Below the pieces are notes generated by a model. It saw only the letters and a list, made by a program, of their open reading frames with translations. It was not told the DNA's origin and made no database searches. A program made the position numbers and the translations under genes. 64,000 nt of DNA from Brachybacterium sp. EE-P12 (GTDB taxonomy: Bacteria; Actinomycetota; Actinomycetes; Actinomycetales; Dermabacteraceae). The stretch lies in the NCBI RefSeq assembly GCF_003711805.1, contig NZ_QXCP01000003.1, forward strand, positions 1 to 64,000, in the 5' to 3' direction. Position 1 is the stretch's first letter; each line of letters begins with the position of its first letter. Below are positions 57,219 to 64,000 of this stretch, one piece after another.

Positions 57219-60116
57219 TCAGCGCTGCTGCGTCACGAGGCCGGTCATGGCGAGCGGGCCGACGAGTCGTGCGCGGACCCGCCCGGTGGGCCGTCCCCGT
57301 TCGGAGGGCACGGTGTGCGGCAGCGACAGGCTCGGCGTGGTCGCGGGGTCTGCGGCGGCGGGGTCGATCAGCTCGACGCGGGAGGCGGGCTCGTCCTCGG
57401 CGCCCAGCGGGCGGCTCTCCAGCGAGGTGACGACGGTGCCGGCGTCGAGCACGAAGTCCGCCCAGCCCGGCGCGGTCCCGGTGGGGCGCAGGTCGGTGCC
57501 GGCCAGGAGCGTGAGCGCGCCGCGGGCGAGCCCCGAGGTCTCCTCGGCCCGCTCCGCGGGGACGCGGCCGGGGCGGGCGAGCGGCACCGGGGCCTCCTCC
57601 CGCACGACGGCGGGGACGCGCACCTCGTGGGAGGAGACGGCATCGGTGCTGGAACGGGCGACCCGGATGGTCACCGGTCCGTCCGGCAGCTCCCAGCCCT
57701 CGCGGTCCGGGGCGAACAGGGCCAGGCGGTCGAACGGGACCAGGAGCCGGACGGTCGTCGTCCCCTGCTCGGCGACCTCGCTGGTCGCGAAGCCGACGAG
57801 CCGGGTGCGGGGGGCCGCGTAGCGGCGCCGGGAGAAGGAGTCGACCGGGACGTCGGCATAGACCTGGACGATCTCGTGGAGCGGGCCCGCGGTATGCCGC
57901 GAGGGCGGCGGGGAGAGTGTGACCTCGACCTGCAGGCCGTCTGCCGTGGCCGTGACCTCGCTCCGCTCCCATCGCGGGCGGTCGATCGCGAGGCCGTGGC
58001 CGAAGGCGAAGCGTGCCTCCTGGCCGTACAGGTAGGTCGACGAGGTGGTGATGACGTCGTAGTCCAGGACGGACGGCAGCGGCGCGGAGCCGGGCCAGGT
58101 CTGCGCGAGCCGCCCCGAGAAGCTGCGGCGCCCCGTCAGCAGGTCGGCGAGGGCGGTGCCCTCCGCCTCCCCGGCATGGCTGGACCACACCACGGCCCCC
58201 ACCCGGTCCTCGAGCCCCTCGAGGTCGTAGGGGTAGGAGGAGATGAGGACGAGGACGGTGGCGACGTCATCGGGGAGCGCGGCGAGCCGCTCGGCCGCGG
58301 CGCGGGCGGGGGCGGGCAGGCGCACGTCCGGACGGTCCTCGGTCTCCCGGCCGTGGACGTGGGGGTCGTTGCCGAGCACGAGCACGACGGTCTCGGCGCC
58401 GCGCGCGGCCGCGTCGAACGCCTCGCGCCCGGAGTGATGCTCAGCGACCGTGAAGGGGACGGCGGAGCCCGGCCGGTGGTCACGCAGCACGAGGGCGCCG
58501 CTTCGGTGCTCGACCCCGACCGACCGGCCGGAGCCGAGGTGCTGCAGGCGCCAGGTGCCGCCCGGCTCCCTCGTGCGGCGGAAGGTCTCCTGGGCGACCC
58601 AGCCGCCGATCCGGTCGGCGCACGCGGCCAGGCGTCCTCGCTCGTCGGGGGCGACCAGGCGCTGCGTGGAGGTCTCGCGCAGCGCGATCACGTCGTCGTC
58701 CAGCTCGAGCACCTCGAGGCGCGCGGCCTCGTGCGAGAGCGGGGCGGGGCCGTCCGCGGCCGGCCGCTTGCAGCGCAGCGAGGAGTCGGCGGCCAGGAGC
58801 ACCGGGTCGGCAGAGACGGCGTCGGGGCAGACGCCCCCGGGGGCCGGTGGGAGCGGCGCGGACAGCGAGATCCGGTCCAGCGCCCGTGACGTGACGACGT
58901 CATGGCCCTCGGAGCGGCTCCGCAGCGCGTCGGCCAGGGGCGTGGCGTCGTGGAAGTCCCCGCTGTACCAGTCGCGCAGGACGGTGTGCGCCCGCTCGCC
59001 GAGCACCGCGGTGCGGCCCGGCCTCAGGGGCAGCGCCTGCGGGTCGCGTCGTGCCAGGAGCACTGCCGAGCGGGTGGCGACCTCGCGCGCCAGGGCGTGC
59101 GCGGCCACCCGGTCCACGGGCGCGGACGGCGCCGGGGAGTCGTCGAACTCCCCGGTGCGGGCGCGGGCCACGAGCTGGCGCACCACGGCGCGATCGAGGT
59201 GGGACTCCTCGATCAGCCCCTGCTCGAGCGCGTCGGTGAGCGCGGCGACGGTCTCGGTGGGATCGGCGTCGTTGTCGGTGAAGGAGTCCACGCCCGCGCG
59301 AAGCATCGCGGCGTACGCCTCGGGGGCGCCCGGGACGACCCCCTGGGTGCGGAACAGGTTCGAGGGAGCGCCCGCGTCCGAGACCACGAAGAGCAGATCG
59401 GGGTCCGGCAGCCGGGAGCGCAGCTGCGACTCCAGCAGGTCGGTGAGGTGGGCCGGTCGCCCGTTGACGAGGTTGTAGGAGAGCATCACGGAGGCGGCCA
59501 GGCCGCGCACCAGCGGTTCGAGGTGCCCGGGCAGCTCGTACTCGTGGAGCACCCGCGGGGAGAGGTCGGAGCTCGTCGCGTCCCGGTCGGTCTCGTTCGA
59601 GTAGGCCAGGAAGTGCTTGAGGGTCGGGAGGGTCGTCCACGTGTCTCCCTCGCCGCGCAGCCCGCCCGAGAAGCCGCAGGCCAGTTCCGCGTTCAGGAGC
59701 GGATCCTCCGAATAACCCTCCTCCGTGCGGCCCCACAGCGGATGGCGAAGCGGATTCACCACGGGCGCCCACACATCCAGGCTGGTGCGGGGATCTGCCG
59801 CGTGCAACGCGCGCACCTCGGAAGCGATCGCGGCGCCGACCTCTGACAGGAGCTCCGGGTCCCAGGACGCGGCCATCCCGACCGGTTGGGGGAACTGGGT
59901 CGCCGGCCCCCTCCAGGCCACGCCGTGCAGGGCCTCGGTACCGGTGACGAAGGGGGCGATGCCGAGCCGGGCGACCCCGGGGGAGTGCTGGTGCAGCTGG
60001 GCGATCCTCTCCCGGACCGTCATGGCGGCGACCGTGCGGCGCGCCCATTCCAGGCGTGACAGGTCCTGCGGGGAGACCTCGGCGACGGGGCGGGGACGGG
60101 ACGAGGAGGAGGGCAT
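57219..60116 (-). CDS. GH3 beta-glucosidase/beta-glycosidase with inserted beta-trefoil-like domain
   Basis: A 965-residue glycoside hydrolase family 3 enzyme. The N-terminal barrel (about 15-325) has GTEALHGVAWRGPATQFPQ, GRTEEGYSEDPLLNAELACGF, LKHFLAYSNE and the nucleophile Asp247 in VVSDAGAPS (usually SDW). The second domain (from about 340) is interrupted at about 440-558 by a repeat-rich beta insert (DSSLRCKRP, LVAPDERGRLAAC, GTWRLQHLGSGRSVGVEHRSGALVLR) that reads like a fascin-type beta-trefoil. After it come the acid/base region GRETEDRPD (about 590) and a fibronectin-III-like domain, plus about 150 extra C-terminal residues. No signal peptide. GAAGG precedes ATG 60116. First gene of the GH3-GH31-GH42 operon. 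Confidence 0.88.
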   Translation of the reverse strand: MPSSSSRPRPVAEVSPQDLSRLEWARRTVAAMTVRERIAQLHQHSPGVARLGIAPFVTGTEALHGVAWRGPATQFPQPVGMAASWDPELLSEVGAAIASEVRALHAADPRTSLDVWAPVVNPLRHPLWGRTEEGYSEDPLLNAELACGFSGGLRGEGDTWTTLPTLKHFLAYSNETDRDATSSDLSPRVLHEYELPGHLEPLVRGLAASVMLSYNLVNGRPAHLTDLLESQLRSRLPDPDLLFVVSDAGAPSNLFRTQGVVPGAPEAYAAMLRAGVDSFTDNDADPTETVAALTDALEQGLIEESHLDRAVVRQLVARARTGEFDDSPAPSAPVDRVAAHALAREVATRSAVLLARRDPQALPLRPGRTAVLGERAHTVLRDWYSGDFHDATPLADALRSRSEGHDVVTSRALDRISLSAPLPPAPGGVCPDAVSADPVLLAADSSLRCKRPAADGPAPLSHEAARLEVLELDDDVIALRETSTQRLVAPDERGRLAACADRIGGWVAQETFRRTREPGGTWRLQHLGSGRSVGVEHRSGALVLRDHRPGSAVPFTVAEHHSGREAFDAAARGAETVVLVLGNDPHVHGRETEDRPDVRLPAPARAAAERLAALPDDVATVLVLISSYPYDLEGLEDRVGAVVWSSHAGEAEGTALADLLTGRRSFSGRLAQTWPGSAPLPSVLDYDVITTSSTYLYGQEARFAFGHGLAIDRPRWERSEVTATADGLQVEVTLSPPPSRHTAGPLHEIVQVYADVPVDSFSRRRYAAPRTRLVGFATSEVAEQGTTTVRLLVPFDRLALFAPDREGWELPDGPVTIRVARSSTDAVSSHEVRVPAVVREEAPVPLARPGRVPAERAEETSGLARGALTLLAGTDLRPTGTAPGWADFVLDAGTVVTSLESRPLGAEDEPASRVELIDPAAADPATTPSLSLPHTVPSERGRPTGRVRARLVGPLAMTGLVTQQR

Positions 60117-60167
60117 GGCACCTTCTGACTGTCAGGACGGGAACGGGCGTCGGTGTCGGCGAGCGTC

Positions 60168-60229
60168 TTGCGAGCGTTCCTGGAGCGGAGTTAAGATCCA
60201 CCCTATCGAAACGCTTCGATGGTCGACAA
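60168..60229. promoter_or_regulatory. Divergent promoter pair sharing one LacI-type operator
   Basis: Plus strand: TTGCGA (60168-60173) and TAAGAT (60192-60197), 18 bases apart. Minus strand: TTGTCG (complement of 60224-60229) and TAGGGT (complement of 60200-60205), also 18 bases apart. The palindrome ATCGAA-ACGC-TTCGAT (60205-60220) covers the start site of the plus promoter and fills the spacer of the minus promoter. One repressor dimer would shut both operons. Confidence 0.7.
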
Positions 60230-60328
60230 GTCCCCTCAGGATCCGGGTCGAGCCGTCCCCCGGAGCTCGTCGATCCCCTGTGCGCCGAACGGCGGCGCAG
60301 CGTCCCCCACGAGGAAGTGAGCGCATCC

Positions 60329-62008
60329 ATGAACGTCCGACCGAACAGCCCTCAGAGCACCCGCAGCCTCCCGATGTCCCGCCGGAACGCCCTCGGCCTC
60401 GCCGGCCTCGGCGCCGGCTTCGCGCTGACCACCTCGGCCTGCGGTTCCGGAGGCTCCGGCGCAGGCGGGTCCGGGGGCTCGGCTGGAGGAGTCCTCACCG
60501 GCGCCGACCTCGCCGAGCAGGTGCAGGCGAACACCCCCTCCAGCGAGCTGTCCTTCCTGGTCGAGCCCGACTACCCGAGCGTGAACGGCTCGACCCCCGG
60601 CTATGCGGCGATGCCCTCCGAGTTCGAGACCTCCGTCCCCGACACGCCGGGCGCGGGCAGCACCTTCACCGTCATGAGCCCCGCCTGGTGGACCACGCCG
60701 CCGTCCCTGGGCGACAACGCCTACTACGACGCGGTGAACGAGGCGCTGGGGGCGACGCTCGACTTCCAGCCCTCCGACGGCAATGCCTACGCGGACAAGA
60801 TCCAGACCGTGCTCGCCTCCCCGCGGAGCATGCCGGACTGGATCGTGCTGCCCTCCTGGAACATCCCGCCGCGCTTCATCGAGGGCGTGGAGAACATGTT
60901 CTCGGACCTCACCGAGCACCTGCAGGGCGATGGCATCAAGGACTATCCGAACCTCGCCCGCCTCGACCCCGCCACCTGGCAGTACTGCATGTTCAACGGC
61001 CGGATCTTCGGCCTGCCCTATCCGTCCGAGCTCATCACCGACGCCCTCTTCTACCGGCGCGATCTCTTCGACGAGCTCGGCCTCGACGTGCCCACCAGCG
61101 CTGACGAGCTGCTCGCCGTCCTCGCCGAGGCGACGGACGCGAGCGCCAACCGCTGGGGATGCGAGGACATCTGGACCGGCATCCAGCTGCTCCACGGTCT
61201 CCCGCCGACCTTCCGCGAGGAGGGCGGGGCGCTCGTCCACCGGTTCGAGACGCCGGAGTTCAAGGAGGCGATCGCGCTGCTCACCGAGATCATCGCGCAG
61301 GGGTCGATGCATCCCGACGCCGTCGCCGGCACGGGCAACGCCAAGGACCGCTTCGAGGCGGGGCAGACGCTCGTCATGAACGACGGCGTCGGCGGCTGGC
61401 ACGAGGGCCTTGCCCGCGTGAGGCCGGGCAACCCCGACTACGACCCGATGGCCATGGACTTCTTCGCGCCGGACGGCGGCGACCCCGTCCTCTTCCGCAG
61501 CCACCCCGTCAACATCTTCTCCTTCCTGAAGAAGTCCGAGGACGAGGAGCGCGTCAAGGAGGCCCTGCGCATCGCCGACTTCTGCGCAGCCCAGTTCGGG
61601 ACCACGGAGAACACCCTCCTCAGCTACGGGGAGGAGGGCGTGCACCACACCCTCGACGACGACGGCGTCCCGCAGCTGACCGACCAGGGCAGCCGCGAGA
61701 TCACCTCCACCTACGAGTTCCTCGCGCAGCCCGCGATCTCCAACTCGGTCGTCCAGTTCCCGGAATACGTCCGCGACTCCTCCGAGTGGATGGCGCGGCA
61801 GTCCGAGTTCGTGCAGGAGCCGCTCTTCTTCGGGATCCAGATCCAGGAGCCCGCGAAGTTCGGCTCGCTCGGGCAGCCGATCGACGACCTCGTCGTCGAC
61901 ATCTCCCGCGGCCGCGCGAGCATCGACACCCTCGACGCCGCCGTCGAGAAGTGGCGCACGGACGGCGGCGACGAGCTGCGCGAGTTCTACGCCGAGTTCC
62001 TCGACTGA
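60329..62008 (+). CDS. ABC transporter substrate-binding lipoprotein (LplA/LipO type)
   Basis: A 559-residue exported binding protein. SRRNALGLAGLGAGFALTTSAC gives a twin-arginine-like signal and lipobox Cys38, followed by a Gly/Ser linker. The mature region (FTVMSPAWWTTPPSLGDNAYYDAVNEALG, DWIVLPSWNIPPRFIEGVENMF, NGRIFGLPYPSELITDALFYRRDLFDELG) is of the large LplA-type binding proteins that serve plant-polysaccharide oligosaccharides. GAGGAAG lies about 13 bases before ATG 60329. It is followed by two matching permeases and is divergent from the GH3-GH31-GH42 operon, sharing its operator. Xyloglucan-derived oligosaccharides are the likely cargo. Confidence 0.92.
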   Translation: MNVRPNSPQSTRSLPMSRRNALGLAGLGAGFALTTSACGSGGSGAGGSGGSAGGVLTGADLAEQVQANTPSSELSFLVEPDYPSVNGSTPGYAAMPSEFETSVPDTPGAGSTFTVMSPAWWTTPPSLGDNAYYDAVNEALGATLDFQPSDGNAYADKIQTVLASPRSMPDWIVLPSWNIPPRFIEGVENMFSDLTEHLQGDGIKDYPNLARLDPATWQYCMFNGRIFGLPYPSELITDALFYRRDLFDELGLDVPTSADELLAVLAEATDASANRWGCEDIWTGIQLLHGLPPTFREEGGALVHRFETPEFKEAIALLTEIIAQGSMHPDAVAGTGNAKDRFEAGQTLVMNDGVGGWHEGLARVRPGNPDYDPMAMDFFAPDGGDPVLFRSHPVNIFSFLKKSEDEERVKEALRIADFCAAQFGTTENTLLSYGEEGVHHTLDDDGVPQLTDQGSREITSTYEFLAQPAISNSVVQFPEYVRDSSEWMARQSEFVQEPLFFGIQIQEPAKFGSLGQPIDDLVVDISRGRASIDTLDAAVEKWRTDGGDELREFYAEFLD

Positions 62009-62049
62009 GCGTCGAGCGAGGTCATGAACAACCGAGGAACGGAGAGAGC

Positions 62050-63048
62050 ATGAGCACCGCGCCGACCGTGCAGGAGAAGGCAGATAGGGGCGGCCCCTCC
62101 GGGGGCCGCGCCCCCGCATCCCGTCCGCCCTCCCGCTCTGCGCCCTGGAGGACCCGCCTGCGCCGTGACCGGTCCCTGCTGCTGATGACGCTGCCGCTGG
62201 TCGTGCTGCTGCTGGTGTTCGCCTATGTGCCGATCCTCGGCAACGTGATCGCGTTCCAGGACTACTCGCCCTTCGTCGGGATCCGCAGCAGCGAGTTCGT
62301 CGGGCTCGAGAACTTCCAGCGGGTCATCGCCGATTCGGCGTTCTGGAACGCCGTGACGAACACGCTGATCATCACCGCGTTCCAGCTGGTGTTCTTCTTC
62401 CCCATCCCGATCGCGCTCGCGATCCTGCTGAACTCGATCCTGTCGGTGCGGATCCGCACCGTCATCCAGTCGATCGTCTATCTGCCCCACTTCTTCTCGT
62501 GGGTGGTCGTGGTCTCGGTCTTCTACCAGATCTTCGGCGGGGCGGGGATAGTCAACCAGTTCCTGCGCGGCATCGGTGCGCCGCCGTGGGACTTCGTGAC
62601 GAACCCGGACACCTTCCTGATCCTCATCACCTCGCAGATCATCTGGAAGGACGCGGGCTGGGGCATCATCGTCTTCCTCGCCGCGCTGAACGCGATCGAT
62701 CCGGGCCTGTACGAGGCCGCCGCGATCGACGGAGCCGGCAAGTGGAAGCGCATCTGGCACGTCACCCTGCCGGGGATGCGCTCGGTGATCGTGCTGCTGC
62801 TGATCCTCCAGCTCGGCAACGCCCTGTCCGTCGGCTTCGAGCAGCTCATCCTGCAGCGGGACGCGGTCGGTGCCGGGGCGGCGGAGGTGCTCGACACCTT
62901 CGTCTACTACACCGGCATCCAGAACGGCGACTGGAGCTATGCGGCGGCCGCCGGACTCATCAAGGGGGTGGTCAGCACCGTGCTGATCATCGCAGCGAAC
63001 AAGGTCGCCCACCTGCTGGGCGAAGCGGGGGTGTACCAGAAGGCATGA
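62050..63048 (+). CDS. ABC transporter permease (LplB type)
   Basis: A 332-residue permease with a Pro/Arg-rich cytoplasmic leader (1-40) and six helices. MTLPLVVLLLVFAYVPILGNVIAFQDYSPFVGI (about 46-78) is the hallmark first-helix region of LplB proteins, and the EAA loop is GLYEAAAIDGAGKWKRIWHVTLPGMRSVIV. GGAGAG precedes ATG 62050, 41 bases after the binding-protein stop. Its stop overlaps the next permease ATG (ATGA at 63045-63048). No ATPase gene is nearby. Confidence 0.93.
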   Translation: MSTAPTVQEKADRGGPSGGRAPASRPPSRSAPWRTRLRRDRSLLLMTLPLVVLLLVFAYVPILGNVIAFQDYSPFVGIRSSEFVGLENFQRVIADSAFWNAVTNTLIITAFQLVFFFPIPIALAILLNSILSVRIRTVIQSIVYLPHFFSWVVVVSVFYQIFGGAGIVNQFLRGIGAPPWDFVTNPDTFLILITSQIIWKDAGWGIIVFLAALNAIDPGLYEAAAIDGAGKWKRIWHVTLPGMRSVIVLLLILQLGNALSVGFEQLILQRDAVGAGAAEVLDTFVYYTGIQNGDWSYAAAAGLIKGVVSTVLIIAANKVAHLLGEAGVYQKA

Positions 63049-64000
63049 AGACCTCGACCGACCACGAACCCGACATCGCCCCGGCGATCGCGACGATCGA
63101 CGAGGGGCTCCCTCGGGCGCGCCGCCGCGCCGGCGGCCAGCGCCCCGCGTGGGACGAGGAGCCCGGCCTCGTCGTCAAGAGCGGCAAGGGGACCGTGCTG
63201 GTCCTCATCTGCCTGGTCATCCTGGGGCCGCTCTACACGATCATCCTCACGAGCCTGTCGCCGCAGTCCGCGATCACCGCCGCCGGCGGGCTCGTCATCA
63301 TCCCCGACGGGATCACGCTCGACGCGTACCGGCAGGTCCTCTCCGGCGGCGTGGTCACGCGGGCCGTGCTGGTCAGCATCGGCGTGACCGCCGTGGGGAC
63401 CTTCCTCTCCGTGCTGGTGTCCGTCCTGGCCGCCTACGGCCTCTCCCGACCGGGGACCTTCGCGCACCGGCCGATCCTGTTCCTGCTGCTGGGGACGATG
63501 TTCTTCGGCGCCGGGATGATCCCCACGTACCTGCTGGTCGACGCGCTGCACATGATCGACACCTACTGGGCGCTGATCCTGCCCACGGCGGTCAACGCGT
63601 TCAACATCATCATCATGCGCGGCTTCTTCCAGGGCATCGACCAGGGGATCCTCGAGTCCGCGCGCATCGACGGGGCCTCCGACTGGCGGATCCTGTTCCA
63701 GATGGTGCTGCCGATGTCCAAGGCGGTCGTCGCGGTGGTCTCCCTGTTCTACGCGGTGGGCTACTGGAACGCCTTCTTCAACGCGGTGCTCTACATCAAC
63801 ACCCCGGAGAAGCTCCCTCTGCAGGTGGTGCTGCGCTCCTTCGTGCTGCAGGGGGTCTCGGTGCCCGGGCAGGTGGACGTGGGCTCCGGCCAGGTGGCGA
63901 CGCTCGCGGTGCAGATGGCCGTCATGGTCATCGCACTGGTCCCGGTGCTCCTGGTGTACCCGTTCGTGCAGCGCCACTTCACCTCTGGCGTCATGATCGG
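63045..64000 (+). CDS. ABC transporter permease (LplC type), cut by the window end
   Basis: About 318 residues are visible with no stop before base 64000. The frame starts at ATG 63045, overlapping the previous stop by four bases. After a cytoplasmic leader (about 1-48), helix 1 is VLVLICLVILGPLYTIILTSLSPQSAIT. The gap GGLVIIPDGITLDAYRQVL is the LplC signature, and the EAA loop reads ILESARIDGASDWRILFQMVLPMSKAVV. The last visible residues HFTSGVMIG normally precede only a few more, so perhaps 5-10 codons are missing. It pairs with the LplB-type permease. Confidence 0.92.
   Translation, partial: MKTSTDHEPDIAPAIATIDEGLPRARRRAGGQRPAWDEEPGLVVKSGKGTVLVLICLVILGPLYTIILTSLSPQSAITAAGGLVIIPDGITLDAYRQVLSGGVVTRAVLVSIGVTAVGTFLSVLVSVLAAYGLSRPGTFAHRPILFLLLGTMFFGAGMIPTYLLVDALHMIDTYWALILPTAVNAFNIIIMRGFFQGIDQGILESARIDGASDWRILFQMVLPMSKAVVAVVSLFYAVGYWNAFFNAVLYINTPEKLPLQVVLRSFVLQGVSVPGQVDVGSGQVATLAVQMAVMVIALVPVLLVYPFVQRHFTSGVMI

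Overview
The window is chromosomal DNA of a very GC-rich actinobacterium. Codon third positions are almost all G or C. Several -10 boxes of the TANNNT type lie 6-8 bases in front of a start codon (leaderless genes), and there are many LacI, ROK, IclR, TetR and WYL regulators. Gene content and protein style resemble Brachybacterium (Dermabacteraceae), but that is an inference from reading, not from a search. No rRNA, tRNA, CRISPR array, transposase or phage gene was seen. The whole stretch looks like ordinary chromosome with a strong sugar-scavenging emphasis.

Region 1 (0-16 kb) is mixed housekeeping and accessory genes: a histidine phosphatase, a secreted intradiol-dioxygenase-like lipoprotein with a Gly/Pro/Glu repeat tail, a DUF3592 membrane protein, dihydroxyacetone kinase DhaK-DhaL, two TauE/SafE exporters, a WYL regulator with two DinB-fold genes that share one palindrome, an ABC1/UbiB kinase, two MFS exporters, a SRPBCC protein and the Mg2+ transporter MgtE.

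Region 2 (15.8-25.7 kb) is a sugar-acid locus. An IclR regulator is divergent from an MHS-type symporter and a ManD-type mannonate dehydratase. Behind them, on the other strand, lies a translationally coupled operon for a fructuronate reductase, an idonate/gulonate-type dehydrogenase, KDPG aldolase and KDG kinase. Together these could take L-gulonate or D-fructuronate through D-mannonate, KDG and KDPG to pyruvate and glyceraldehyde 3-phosphate. An arylsulfotransferase lipoprotein gene lies between the two halves.

Region 3 (25.8-35.2 kb) holds a TetR/hydrolase pair, a MarR-MFS efflux unit, a DUF222/HNH nuclease gene carrying a perfect 28-bp palindrome, an oxidoreductase, an AspT-family transporter and a maleylpyruvate-isomerase-fold protein.

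Region 4 (35.2-64 kb) contains three carbohydrate loci in series. The first is an ABC importer with two Gfo/Idh/MocA oxidoreductases and a ThuA protein, divergent from a LacI regulator. The second is a peptide-type (Dpp/Opp) ABC importer running into a GH2 beta-mannosidase and a LacI-like protein without a DNA-binding domain, divergent from a degenerate ROK regulator. The third is GH3, GH31 alpha-xylosidase and GH42 beta-galactosidase, divergent from an Lpl-type ABC importer that runs off the window end. One LacI-type palindrome fits both divergent promoters of the third locus. The enzymes have no signal peptides, so the model is import of oligosaccharides followed by cytoplasmic breakdown.
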